DNA from: Myxococcota bacterium
Lineage (GTDB): Bacteria > Myxococcota_C > UBA6777
Length of the DNA stretch: 64,000 nt
Assembly (NCBI GenBank): GCA_023150835.1
Contig: JAKLKB010000012.1
Span: forward strand, 1-64,000
Direction: 5' to 3'
Positions 17,215 through 25,885 of this stretch are shown here, one piece after another; the stretch's first letter is position 1; each line of letters starts with the position of its first letter. Both the position numbers and the translations under genes were made by a program. The notes beneath the pieces were generated by a model. The model did no database searches. It had not been told where the DNA came from and worked only from the letters and a program-made list of their open reading frames with translations.

Positions 17215-18264
17215 TCACGAACATCTCACAAGCCGGAAACCGATGTTTTTGTATGCGGCAATTGGCAGGTACCAGTCACGGTTTGCTACACGCAAGTCCA
17301 TCGAGAGATCGTCCAAACAGCCGCCTCGTCTCACGCGGTCCGATGTCTTTACGGCATACACAGGATCAACGGTTTGTTCAAGCGTGTACGCGTTGTACTC
17401 ATACCAGTCATAGCACCACTCCCAGACATTGCCTAACGTATCACGTAGCCCCCAAGCATTGGCTTGCTTCTGTCCCACCGAATGCGTCTTTCCGTTGCTA
17501 TTCTCGCTATACCACGCGATCTTGGTCAAGTTCTCATAGCGCTGCGTTGTTGTTCCTGCCCGCGCTGCGTATTCCCACTCTGCTTCCGTCGGTAGCCGCC
17601 AGCCCTTGCCTCCCACATAATCGCTTGCTTTGTTCCCCACCCCATCCATGTTGTCCTCACTTCTCACGAAACAAGGCGACAATTCCTCCAAGAGAGACAG
17701 CTTGTTCGCAAAGGCCGCTGCGTCATGCCAACTCACTCGTTCCACAGGCGCATCCAATCCTGCCTCTTTATAATGCGATGGATTTTCGCCGATCACAGCC
17801 GTGTATTGGCCTTGCGTGACGGGCGTTTCCATCATCCAAAATCCCCGCGTCAACGTGACCTCGCGCCTCGGCTTTTCATCGCGATCATGATAACGAGTCT
17901 TTTCGTCCTCCCCTGCTCCCATCCAAAAAGTTCCCGCAGGAATCCAACGCACCCGCATCCCTGCCACAGAAGCCACTTCTCGCGCTTCTCCCGCCACACG
18001 GCCTTCTTCCCACACGCACTTCGACCAATCTCCCACCAGCCCCTCAAATCCCGTGCTCTCGCCGCTTCGATGCTTCTCCCACCATCCATACAACGGCCTA
18101 CGTATCGAATTTCGCTATCCCTTCGTATGTTGTGCCACATACAACACACACATCTCCCGCTCTGATGCCTCCAGTTCCCCCAAGATCTGACACATCCCTA
18201 ACCATCCATCGGGGCTCTCTCCCTTCACCAACCATCCTCGGATCTCTGCCAATCCTCCGCTCAT
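17215..18264 (-). pseudogene. FGE-fold gene interrupted by in-frame TAG
   Basis: A full-length paralogue of the gene at 15094-16137. Its start at 18264 has the same GGAGG seven bases upstream, and its first residues (MSGGLAEIRGWLVKGESP) match. Codon 50 is TAG at 18115-18117, where the intact copy has TGG in the context HTKGW. The frame then continues without another stop for about 300 codons through WIPAGTFWMGAGED, WRLPTEAEWEYAARAG and GNVWEWCYDWYEY to IGFRLVRCS. A restart at the internal ATG 18093 would lack the N-terminal domain and has no ribosome site. Either a recent nonsense pseudogene or a gene read through the stop; the rest is well preserved. Confidence 0.8.
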
Positions 18265-18662
18265 CCATACCTCCTTCTCTTCGTGTTTCCACTCCCCCGC
18301 GCTTTCTGCTCCGTCTCAGCTTCCCGTGCGCTTTTTCTGCGAGGCTTCAATATGCCTCAAAAAAAACAACGCATCAACCGCAGGAGTCCTCCACCCATCC
18401 CCATCCACATTTCCATCCACATCCACATTTCCATCCCCATCCACATTTCCATCCCCATCCACATTTCCATCCCCATCCACATTTCCATCCACATCCCCAT
18501 CCCCATCCCCATCCACATTTCCATCCCCATCCCCATCCCCATCCACATTTCCATCCACATCCACATTTCCTTTCCCTTTCCCTTTCCCTTTCCCTTTTCC
18601 TTTCCCTTTCCGTGCCTTCCGTGTATTCCGTGGACTGTTTTTTCCTCCAAGTCCCTGCAAAT
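18265..18662. repeat. low-complexity satellite and spacer
   Basis: Gene-free spacer. From about 18393 to 18567 it is an array of hexamer-based units (CATCCA, CATTTC, CATCCC combined into 12-24-bp blocks). From about 18568 to 18610 come TTTCCC repeats. On the minus strand it could encode DGDGNVDVDG-type acidic repeats, but the frames start inside the neighbouring gene. At 18611-18633 it has CGTGCCTTCCGTGTATTCCG, close to 12400-12421. Confidence 0.9.
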
Positions 18663-19775
18663 CTAGCTCGACGCCTCGACAAACACCTCGAAAAATCGGC
18701 GCGGATCGTAGTCCAAGATGATCCATGTATTGGACTGGGGAGCCAGAACAGACCCCCAACCGCCGCGTTCTCGGAACAAGGAAACTTCGGCCCATGTAGC
18801 GATCGAAGGATCGATGGCGCAACAAGCAGCGAGTGGATCGTGAAACTTTTTGCCGATGGGTTCGGCATCTTCGGAGACGGACGGCGGTTTCAGCGTTGTG
18901 CGTGCAACAGGCGGAGAGGTCTCGGGTGAGACTTCGATCAGATACCCCCCACGTTGGCGACTTTGTGCGAGAGCATACGCAGTTGGGCAGATCCCTTGTG
19001 AAGCGCCCGCCTCATCGATCCAAAGGACTTCTGAAGCATCGATCTGCTCGTCGTATCGGAGGGGATGGGGTGCGCGATCGATCTTCTTTTGCAGATACAC
19101 GTCCATGCCGTCCCAGATCCAAGCGAGGCTTTTGCAGTGGGAGCGGTATGGGGCGAGGGCTGCGTGGAAGTCTACATCATAAAAGACGCGATGGCAGACG
19201 TTTTTGGACACCAAACGCCGCAAGCCGATCCCCGAATGTTCGAGGGCTGCAAGCGCGGTCTTGGGATCGCCGTTGAAATTGAATGTCGGGACGCTTCGTC
19301 GTCCTCGAAACTGCGGAAGCTGTAGGTGTTCAGGGACCACGCCTTCTCCTGCAAATCCGCCCTGCGCGACCCATCGGCCCAATCGAAATCGCGGATCGCG
19401 TACAGCTTCCCGAAGATTTTTGAGCGGTGCGCCCGTGATCAGGGTGGTCTCTTGATCGCAGATCTCGCGCAACAAGGATTGCGCAGGAACGGCATCATGC
19501 GAAGGCTCGATCATCCCGTAGGCTTTTTCGTGCCAAGAAGACACACACGACTTGGGGTGTTCAAGATCTCCCGCTCCTACGGGGATATCGACACCAAAGG
19601 CCGCGAGCGTACGCCGCACAAGACCGACTTGATAGACCGACCCGGGCGTGATCGTGACGGCTTTCAAACGCACCTTGGGATGTCCAAGCAACAGCAGCAG
19701 CGTGATGTAATCGTCGGGATCATGGGTTTCCATATCGAACACAACAGGCAGGGGATACGACAAGACTTCTTGCAT
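18663..19775 (-). CDS. inosine/uridine-preferring nucleoside hydrolase family protein
   Basis: 370 residues from ATG 19775 (GGAGG 4 bases upstream; the TTG just before it is too close). The N-terminal calcium/ribose site of the family appears as VVFDMETHDPDDYITLLLLL (family motif DxDxxxDD; the first Asp pair is slightly altered to DMETHDPDD). LKAVTITPGS follows, as in IunH proteins. Near the C-terminus KKFHDPLAACCAIDP supplies the conserved His-Asp. The family hydrolyses the N-glycosidic bond of ribonucleosides in purine/pyrimidine salvage. No signal peptide is seen, so it is cytoplasmic. Neighbours give no operon context. Substrate range cannot be told. Confidence 0.85.
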   Translation of the reverse strand: MQEVLSYPLPVVFDMETHDPDDYITLLLLLGHPKVRLKAVTITPGSVYQVGLVRRTLAAFGVDIPVGAGDLEHPKSCVSSWHEKAYGMIEPSHDAVPAQSLLREICDQETTLITGAPLKNLREAVRDPRFRLGRWVAQGGFAGEGVVPEHLQLPQFRGRRSVPTFNFNGDPKTALAALEHSGIGLRRLVSKNVCHRVFYDVDFHAALAPYRSHCKSLAWIWDGMDVYLQKKIDRAPHPLRYDEQIDASEVLWIDEAGASQGICPTAYALAQSRQRGGYLIEVSPETSPPVARTTLKPPSVSEDAEPIGKKFHDPLAACCAIDPSIATWAEVSLFRERGGWGSVLAPQSNTWIILDYDPRRFFEVFVEASS

Positions 19776-19812
19776 CAAGCCTCCAATTCAAGCCCCCAAA
19801 AAGAACACCGCG

Positions 19813-20946
19813 CTAATACAATTTGACACGGAAGTTGAGGATGCGTCCGCCCCGATCGATGCGTAAGGTGACGATTTGACCGATCTTAAAGTTTTCGAGG
19901 GTGGTCATGAGAGATTCGACGTTGGTGATACGGATCTGATTGATGGCAAGGATGATATCGCCGAGGATGATATCGCCGTCTTGGGTGGTACGCATACCTT
20001 GGATGCCGACACGACCGGCGGGGCCGTCGGCTTTGACTTGGCCGATCATGACGCCGATCTTGCCGAGGCTGCGCATCATCTCGGTATCTTGGTAAGGAAC
20101 GACGCCAAGGCGCGGATGGCGGAGCCGACCATAGCGGATGAGTTGAGGGACGATCTTGTTGACGGTATCGACGGGGACGGCAAAGCCGATACCTGCGCTT
20201 GCGCGAGAAGGGCTTTTGATAGCGGTGTTGATACCGATCAAGCGGCCTGCGCTATCGAGCAATGGGCCGCCTGAGTTGCCGGGGTTGATCGCCGCATCGG
20301 TCTGGATCACACCGAGGATGGGGCGCCCGCTCAATGAGCGGATCTGCCGATTGAGTGCGCTGACGACGCCCGTGGTAAGGGTGCGATCCAAGCCGAAGGG
20401 ATTGCCGATGGCAAGGACATTTTGGCCGACTTGGAGGTGATCGGAGCGTCCAACGGAGATCGGGAAGAGCTTGCTTGCGGGGGCATTGATGCGAAGCACA
20501 GCGATATCGCTGTTGGGAGCGCGCCCGACGACTCTTGCGATCCATGTGCTGCGATCGGGAAGACGGATGCGTACGGTGGTTGCATCGCGGATGACGTGAA
20601 AGTTGGTGATGATGTGGCCACGTCGATCCCAGACAAACCCCGAGCCTGTGCCTTGGCGGGGAGGTCCATCGCCAAAGATATCGAACGGATCGCGTTGGCT
20701 TTGGAGGGTGGTGATAAACACGACGGAGCGCGAAGCGGCCTTGAAGATGCGGATCACATTGCGCTCTCCGGGTTCAAGTTGAGAAGTCGCCTCTTTGGGG
20801 CGTTTGGCGCTTGCGGTGAAGTATTCGAGCGCAAACCAACACAACGTCGATGCGACGGCTGCGCTCACAAACATGCCGAGCCAATTTTTGATAGGGTGAT
20901 AGGTGGGTGGATTCCACAATCCATCGGAAGATTCTTGTTTTCGCAT
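19813..20946 (-). CDS. HtrA/DegP-like membrane-anchored serine protease
   Basis: 377 residues from ATG 20946 (GGAGA 7 bases upstream). The upstream open frame to 21417 is antisense to hsp20 and unlikely to be translated. One N-terminal membrane span (WLGMFVSAAVASTLCWFALEYF) anchors a trypsin-like protease domain with an intact triad: His in NFHVI (about 116), Asp in NSDIAVLRI (about 145) and Ser in PGNSGGPLL (about 221). A single C-terminal PDZ domain follows (about 275-377). This is the DegS/HtrA plan: an envelope protein-quality-control protease or stress sensor. It lies 140 bases downstream of hsp20 on the same strand, suggesting a shared stress regulon. Confidence 0.93.
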   Translation of the reverse strand: MRKQESSDGLWNPPTYHPIKNWLGMFVSAAVASTLCWFALEYFTASAKRPKEATSQLEPGERNVIRIFKAASRSVVFITTLQSQRDPFDIFGDGPPRQGTGSGFVWDRRGHIITNFHVIRDATTVRIRLPDRSTWIARVVGRAPNSDIAVLRINAPASKLFPISVGRSDHLQVGQNVLAIGNPFGLDRTLTTGVVSALNRQIRSLSGRPILGVIQTDAAINPGNSGGPLLDSAGRLIGINTAIKSPSRASAGIGFAVPVDTVNKIVPQLIRYGRLRHPRLGVVPYQDTEMMRSLGKIGVMIGQVKADGPAGRVGIQGMRTTQDGDIILGDIILAINQIRITNVESLMTTLENFKIGQIVTLRIDRGGRILNFRVKLY

Positions 20947-21085
20947 GGACGGCTCTCCGTGTTGGGAGAAAGCAAAAAAAACGGGCCACACAAAGAAGAT
21001 GTGAAGCCCGCGCAAAAGAATAAGCCGACTATGTGCGAAGATCAAGCGAAGCCCGTTGGTTGGGTCGCGCTTGATTTGGGGATCG

Positions 21086-21454
21086 TTAGGCTGGTTTGAT
21101 CTGGATGGTGCGGGCCTTGGTTTCGGGTGCTTTGGGGAGATGGATGGTCGCGACACCCTGTTCAAGTTTTGCAGCGATCTTGTCGACATCGACGCGTTGT
21201 TGGACTTGGAAAACGCGGCGATAATGTGTGGGCAAAAACTCCAAACCAAGGGCTTTTTCGCGATCAAACGGTGATTGTTCACCTTCGATGGTGAGTTGCT
21301 GATCGTGAAATTCGATGCGCAGCTTGTTGGCGGATACGCCCGGCAATTCAGCGACGACAAGGATCTCGTCGTTGTTCTCGAAGATATCGACCGAAGGTGT
21401 TGCGTAGAATCGTTCATCCGTAGCTTCTTGTGCAGTTTTGGTGGTCTGGGACAT
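21086..21454 (-). CDS. Hsp20 small heat-shock protein (second of pair)
   Basis: 122 residues from ATG 21454, with AAAGGAGG 6 bases upstream. Alpha-crystallin domain: TPSVDIFENNDEILVVAELP at the start, ANKLRIEFHDQQLTIEGEQS in the middle, and ATIHLPKAPETKARTIQIKP at the end, carrying the usual I-x-I-type tail (IQI). ATP-independent holdase in the cytoplasm. It follows the longer Hsp20 gene by a 64-base T-rich gap and precedes htrA, so the three probably form one heat-shock transcript. Confidence 0.93.
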   Translation of the reverse strand: MSQTTKTAQEATDERFYATPSVDIFENNDEILVVAELPGVSANKLRIEFHDQQLTIEGEQSPFDREKALGLEFLPTHYRRVFQVQQRVDVDKIAAKLEQGVATIHLPKAPETKARTIQIKPA

Positions 21455-21518
21455 CGCGGCCTCCTTTAGAGATATTTTTGTATTTTTGTGTTTTTTATTT
21501 TGTAAAAATCTTTTTTTC

Positions 21519-21995
21519 TTATTTGGCAGAAGTATGGATCTCGATCTTGCGGGGCAAGACTTCTTGGGCTTTGGCCATCTCGATGGACAAGATGCCGTCT
21601 TGAAGGGTTGCTGTGACGCGCTCGACATCAATACGAACGGGCAAAGCGATGCTACGAGAAAACTGGAGGCTGGCGCGTTCTTGACGATGGGCGCGATAGC
21701 CTTCGGGGGCTTGGACTTTGCGTTCGCCGCGAACGGTGAGGTTTTCGGCATTCGCTTCGATGGTCAAGTTTTCTTCTTTGAGGCCGGGGACTTGCAGCGT
21801 CAACAGCAAACGCTCGCCTTGATCGAACAAGTTGGCTTTGGGCCATGTACGGGCTTGCAAGCCTTCGCGGCGTAGCGGAGCGGGTACCCATCCACGTTCC
21901 AAGTCTTTGAAAAGATGATCCATTTGTTGACGAAGCTCATCAAATACAGGAAGAGTATGGTTCAAGCCGTAAAGATTTCCCCAACGTGTAAGCAT
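21519..21995 (-). CDS. Hsp20 small heat-shock protein (first of pair)
   Basis: 158 residues from ATG 21995 (GGAGG 7 bases upstream; an ATG 12 bases earlier overlaps that ribosome site). The N-terminal arm (MLTRWGNLYGLNHTLPVFDE, then LRQQMDHLFKDLERGW) is longer than in the sister gene. The alpha-crystallin domain follows (WPKANLFDQGERLLLTLQVP; LTIEANAENLTVRGERK; FSRSIALPVRIDVERVTATL; EVLPRKIEI). Paired class-A/B small heat-shock proteins commonly co-assemble. First gene of the hsp20-hsp20-htrA cluster. Confidence 0.94.
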   Translation of the reverse strand: MLTRWGNLYGLNHTLPVFDELRQQMDHLFKDLERGWVPAPLRREGLQARTWPKANLFDQGERLLLTLQVPGLKEENLTIEANAENLTVRGERKVQAPEGYRAHRQERASLQFSRSIALPVRIDVERVTATLQDGILSIEMAKAQEVLPRKIEIHTSAK

Positions 21996-22096
21996 GGTGT
22001 CCTCCATTTTTTGGATCGGCGCGAGAGAATCGATAGAATCAACGCGATCCAGATAATACGTTGTAATGATGATTGTTTTTTGCTTTTGGCGAGGGA

Positions 22097-22210
22097 AAGT
22101 TAATTCTTGCAAGGATCTTGTCAAGAAGATTTTTTCGCCTTTGTTTTCCCCAAGATCCATTGTTTCTCGCCGTTGCAAGAGAGATGTAATCACAGGGCGA
22201 TCGGTGTCAA
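22097..22210 (-). promoter_or_regulatory. putative tandem promoters for hsp20-hsp20-htrA
   Basis: Two TTGACA boxes on the minus strand. One at 22210-22205 has TACATC 16 bases on (22188-22183). The other at 22124-22119 has TAACTT 16 bases on (22102-22097). Both point at the hsp20 start (21995). No CIRCE element is seen. Assignment to a particular sigma factor is not possible by eye. Confidence 0.4.
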
Positions 22211-22842
22211 GAAAAAAGAATGAGAGGAAAAGAGAGGCGTGAAGCAGTTGGCCCTAAAAAGCCGTGTTCGCGCTGTTTCAAGCGACAGAGTTGTCCGTGT
22301 GGAAAACAATTGATCTGTTCGCCCCTCTCGGGGTCAAGGGGCGACAGTCTATGGTGGGGTGTGGGGCGTTGCCCCATACGCGCCTTGTTAAGGTGGAAAC
22401 ACCGGAGGGTCGAGGATGATCGCCGTTTTGGGTGTCGGCCCCCCCTCATTCCCCCCGTGAACGGGGGGAAGTTGGAGCAGGCAAAGACGATCTCTCGTGC
22501 AAACAGCGTGCGGCATGGAAACCCAAAACCTCGCTGACTCCGACGTTCACTCCCTCCCCTGTTCACGGGGGAGGGCTGGGGTGGGGGGCCGACAAGCGCT
22601 TAACCTAACGCGTATGGGGCGTCGCCCCACAAAAACAAACCCACCGGGTAAGTCCTAAAAAGATCAGCGTGGTGGGGAAGGAGGAACGGGTAGAGGACGC
22701 GCTTGACAGGGTGGGGGTGCTATGATACGACCTTGCGACGCCAAAACAGGGGGATCTGCGAAAGATGCGGATACTCCGAGAAGCCCGCGAGAAACAAACG
22801 GCGAGAAAGCATTGTGGATGCTGTTTTTTGGAGCAGAGAGGA
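22211..22842. repeat. repeat-rich spacer
   Basis: Between divergent hsp20 and barrel genes. It holds a copy of the T-tract element (minus, 22256-22284) followed by a shared block to about 22382. Two inverted GC-rich units follow: CCCCCCGTGAACGGGGGG at about 22448-22465 and CCTGTTCACGGGGGAGGG at about 22558-22575. GGGGCGTCGCCCCAC (about 22616-22630) recurs as GGGGCGTTGCCCCAT near 22366. No gene is supported. Confidence 0.8.
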
Positions 22843-24645
22843 ATGGAAGACGTGGTGGTGGAAAAACACAGAGGGCGCAAAAACGGACGGGCCGAAGCAA
22901 GCGGCAAGAGAGAGCGTTTTGGTCGGCTTGGTGTGTGGTTTGTGCTGTGGGTAGCGGGCGCATGGTTGGCGGGTGGTGGGGAAGCTTGGTCAGCGGATGA
23001 AGACGGAGTGCCGAAGACAACGAGCTTTTCGTTGAGCGGTTATTTTCGTTTCAGGGGCGATGTGCTTCATAACCCGGGGATGGGGGTTGCGCCGCGCACA
23101 GACGCCGAGATCGATCCAACAACGAACCCCCGTCGCTCACGTTTTGGACGGTTCCCGTTTTACCATCCAGCCGCAGCGTATCCGTTGTCTGAGGCGAGCC
23201 TTGGGCAGTCTTACAACAACGACAACCTGCCGCGTTGGTTGTCTTATGGGAATATGCGTTTGCGGGTGTTGGGGACGTTAAATGTTTCCGAGTACGTGCA
23301 GATCCATTCGACGTTGGACTTTTTGGACAACGTGGTCTTGGGTTCGACGCCACGAGGAAATGCGGGGTTGCTGACAGATCCGCTGATGCCGCTCCAAGGG
23401 CTAAGCGACACGCAAGTACCCCCAACCTACGGAGCCAACGGATTTACCGATGCGATCCGTGTTCGGCATATCTTTGCCTCGATCCAGTTGCCTTTTGGGA
23501 CGTTGGTGGCGGGTCGGATGCCGAACGAATGGGGATTGGGGATCATGGCCAACAGCGGGATGAAGCTCAACTCCGAGTGGGGCGATACGGTGGATCGTGT
23601 GGCCTATATACTGCCGTTGTTTGGGCATTTGATCATCCCTTCGTACGAATTCATGTCCTCAGGTCCGACGAGTGCTGCACCCAATCAATGGTGGGGACAG
23701 CCGTTTGATCTGGAGCAGGGCGATACAGTACACCAAGTGACCCTACGTGCGGGCAAGATCGATCGCGGTCAAGAGCTGCGAAAGAAGCTCGACAATGGGG
23801 ATCTGGTGGTGAATTATGGGATATATTTTTCGTATCGATGGCAGCAGTTGAGTTCGGAGTGTAGGCCGGGATCGACGTGTACAGGTGGTGCGCTGAATGG
23901 GGTGGGCCTTGCGCCGAACCAGATCGAACTTCGCACGCGGGGATTGTCGTTGTTTATCCCCGATGCTTGGTTTCGGTTGCAGCTTGGAAACCAGATGCGG
24001 ATCGAGTTTGAATGGAGCATGATGATCGGCACGATCGAACGGGGCCCCGATGGCAATCCCATCGATATCCTGCAATGGGGTGGGGCCTTTGAGTTCGAAT
24101 ACACACTGCTCAACGGCCAACTCAAGATCGGATTTGATGCGGGCATTGCTTCGGGAGATCGGGACTTTACATCGAGATGGGGCCGAGCCGCGCTAGACAC
24201 GGACGCTTCGATTAGCGCCGACAAACGCGGAAAGATCAACAACTTCCTGTTTGACCCTGACTATCAAATCGACATGATCCTTTGGCGCGAACTGTTTGGG
24301 ACGTTTACGAACGGCTTTTATCTTCGCCCTCACATTACGTACAACGTGTATGGAGATGCTTGGAAAGACGATGGCTTTGGGCTGCGCCTTGCGGGCATCT
24401 TCTCGGGTGCGTTGGTTCCCGAAGCGACGTTGGGAGCGGATCCGCTGCTTGGGGTCGAACTCAATGCGATGGCGCGTTACGCTTCAAGCGATGGCTACTC
24501 GATCGTCCTTGCGTATGGTGTGCTTTTCCCGCTCGCAGGGATGTCCTTTGCAGAAGTCGACAGCACAGGCCGCCGTCTCGAAGACAAAGTCATCGGCGCA
24601 GGGATCGCACAACGCATCCAAGTCCGCGTGAACGTGCGTTTCTAA
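22843..24645 (+). CDS. large outer-membrane beta-barrel protein
   Basis: About 600 residues from ATG 22843 (GGAG 9 bases upstream; the frame is open from 22765 but has no ribosome site there). A hydrophobic signal (LGVWFVLWVAGAWLAGGG) is followed by a mature start TTSFSLSGYFRFRGD. The body alternates aromatic and polar residues in strands separated by Gly/Asn-rich loops and ends in RIQVRVNVRF, with the terminal Phe typical of barrels. Similar large barrels of unknown role occur in Myxococcota; a match to TIGR04551 is suspected but not verified. The loops contain one Cys pair (SSECRPGSTCTGG). The role could be a porin or an adhesin. It is followed by dapA after 106 bases. Confidence 0.7.
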   Translation: MEDVVVEKHRGRKNGRAEASGKRERFGRLGVWFVLWVAGAWLAGGGEAWSADEDGVPKTTSFSLSGYFRFRGDVLHNPGMGVAPRTDAEIDPTTNPRRSRFGRFPFYHPAAAYPLSEASLGQSYNNDNLPRWLSYGNMRLRVLGTLNVSEYVQIHSTLDFLDNVVLGSTPRGNAGLLTDPLMPLQGLSDTQVPPTYGANGFTDAIRVRHIFASIQLPFGTLVAGRMPNEWGLGIMANSGMKLNSEWGDTVDRVAYILPLFGHLIIPSYEFMSSGPTSAAPNQWWGQPFDLEQGDTVHQVTLRAGKIDRGQELRKKLDNGDLVVNYGIYFSYRWQQLSSECRPGSTCTGGALNGVGLAPNQIELRTRGLSLFIPDAWFRLQLGNQMRIEFEWSMMIGTIERGPDGNPIDILQWGGAFEFEYTLLNGQLKIGFDAGIASGDRDFTSRWGRAALDTDASISADKRGKINNFLFDPDYQIDMILWRELFGTFTNGFYLRPHITYNVYGDAWKDDGFGLRLAGIFSGALVPEATLGADPLLGVELNAMARYASSDGYSIVLAYGVLFPLAGMSFAEVDSTGRRLEDKVIGAGIAQRIQVRVNVRF

Positions 24646-24751
24646 AGCAAGACCTTTGGATCTTTAGAACAATCCTTTTTGGAAAAAGTAGAATCACCGA
24701 CGTAAAACACCGAAGGCATCGGTAGTTCGGACGATCTTGGAGAAAAGAACG

Positions 24752-25642
24752 ATGGAGAAGAAAAGATTTCGGGGTTCGATGGTTGCGATCGTGACACCTT
24801 TTCAAGCGGACGGCAGCCTTGATTGGGACGCGATGGCGCGTTTGATCGCCTTGCACATCCAAGAGGGAACGCATGCGTTGATCGTTTGCGGAACGACGGG
24901 CGAAACCCCAACGCTGACCGCCGAAGAACGCCACGCTCTGCTGACCTTTTCCATCAAGGAAGCCGCAGGACGCATCCCTGTGATCGCAGGGACAGGAACC
25001 AACAACACCGTCGAAGCTGTGGCGATGAGCCGAGAAGCGGAAGACCTCGGAGCAGATGGGCTTTTGGTCGTCACTCCCGCTTACAACAAACCCACCCAAG
25101 AAGGGATGTTGCATTACTACAACGCGATCATGTCGGCGACTTCGCTGCCTGTGGTCCTGTACAATGTCCCGGGACGCACCGCCTCGAACCTTTTGCCTGA
25201 GACCGTCGCCAAACTCGCCGAACACCCGCACGTTGTGGGCATCAAAGACGCGACTGGAAATATGATGGTCGCCAGCGATATCGTCGAGCAATGCGGCGAT
25301 CGGTTGGATCTGTTGTCAGGAGATGACTTTACCGCGCTTGCGTTGATGGCGCTCGGTGGCAAGGGCTGGATCTCTGTGACAGCCAATATCGTCCCTGCCC
25401 AGATGGTCGAGATGTACAACGCCTTTGTCGCGGGTGATATCGCCAAAGCCCGCCGCCTGCATTACACGCTCCAACCCCTCAACCGTGCGATGTTCTTGCA
25501 AAGCAACCCCATCCCCGTCAAAGCGGCACTTTCGCTGATGGGATATTGCAAAAACACGCTGCGCTCGCCGCTCTTGCCGATGCAAGGGGCTTCTTTGGAA
25601 GGCTTGCGCACGATCCTTCGCAACCAAGGGCTTGTGGACTAA
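24752..25642 (+). CDS. dapA: 4-hydroxy-tetrahydrodipicolinate synthase
   Basis: 296 residues from ATG 24752 (GGAG 9 bases upstream). Condenses pyruvate with aspartate semialdehyde, the first committed step to diaminopimelate and lysine. Family landmarks are all present: GSMVAIVTPF at the N-terminus, CGTTGETPTLT (pyruvate site), YNVPGRTASN (catalytic Tyr), VVGIKDATGN with the Schiff-base Lys, and LLSGDDFTAL. Length is normal. dapB follows after a 236-base gap filled by a dispersed repeat and the tripled start module, so the pair still probably works as one unit for peptidoglycan precursor supply. Confidence 0.97.
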   Translation: MEKKRFRGSMVAIVTPFQADGSLDWDAMARLIALHIQEGTHALIVCGTTGETPTLTAEERHALLTFSIKEAAGRIPVIAGTGTNNTVEAVAMSREAEDLGADGLLVVTPAYNKPTQEGMLHYYNAIMSATSLPVVLYNVPGRTASNLLPETVAKLAEHPHVVGIKDATGNMMVASDIVEQCGDRLDLLSGDDFTALALMALGGKGWISVTANIVPAQMVEMYNAFVAGDIAKARRLHYTLQPLNRAMFLQSNPIPVKAALSLMGYCKNTLRSPLLPMQGASLEGLRTILRNQGLVD

Positions 25643-25788
25643 GACGAACTCCGCCTAGTGTGATCGACATGGGCAAGGGCCCCCCCGTGTTTGCCTAAGA
25701 ACAGGGCGATTGCAACGACTCGCACCGACAAGCAGAGCACACTTCCCTCGGATATCGCGTTATCCCAAACACAACACCACCATACGCC
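25643..25788. repeat. dispersed repeat between dapA and dapB
   Basis: Holds the CTCCGCCTAGTGTGATCG motif and a diverged hairpin (GGGCAAGGGCCCCCCCGTGT) followed by GCCTAAGAACAGGGCG, the same module as at 4830-4846. It splits two genes normally close together. Confidence 0.6.
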
Positions 25789-25885
25789 GATGCATCAGAG
25801 AAAAGAATGCCGTTCACAAACAACGGTGCATCGGAGAAAAGAATGCCGTTCACAAACAACGGTGCATTGGAGAAAAGAATGCCGA
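25789..25885 (+). repeat. dapB: 36-bp repeat tripling the dapB start
   Basis: Two full units and a partial third (25789-25824, 25825-25860, 25861-25885). Each carries a purine-rich GAGAAAAGA and an in-frame ATG followed by CCG: starts at 25807, 25843 and 25879. Units two and three have GGAG. 36 is a multiple of three, so the three starts give DapB with 0, 12 or 24 extra residues (MPFTNNGASEKR units). Confidence 0.95.

Noticed and set aside
15094-18264. Diversity-generating retroelement
   Set aside because: Target-like fold and variable C-termini are present, but no reverse transcriptase, Avd gene or template repeat is visible in the window; kept only as a finding on C-terminal variation.
18316-18825. 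Minus-strand ORF with DGDGNVDVDG repeats (dockerin/TSP3-like appearance)
   Set aside because: All frames of the hexamer satellite are open; start lies inside the nucleoside hydrolase gene and no ribosome site is present.
21996-22210. CIRCE or ROSE-type heat-shock element upstream of hsp20
   Set aside because: No TTAGCACTC-N9-GAGTGCTAA repeat and no convincing hairpin pairing with the ribosome site was found.
25789-25885. CRISPR-like short repeats near dapB
   Set aside because: Only three direct units with no spacers between them; they coincide with start codons.
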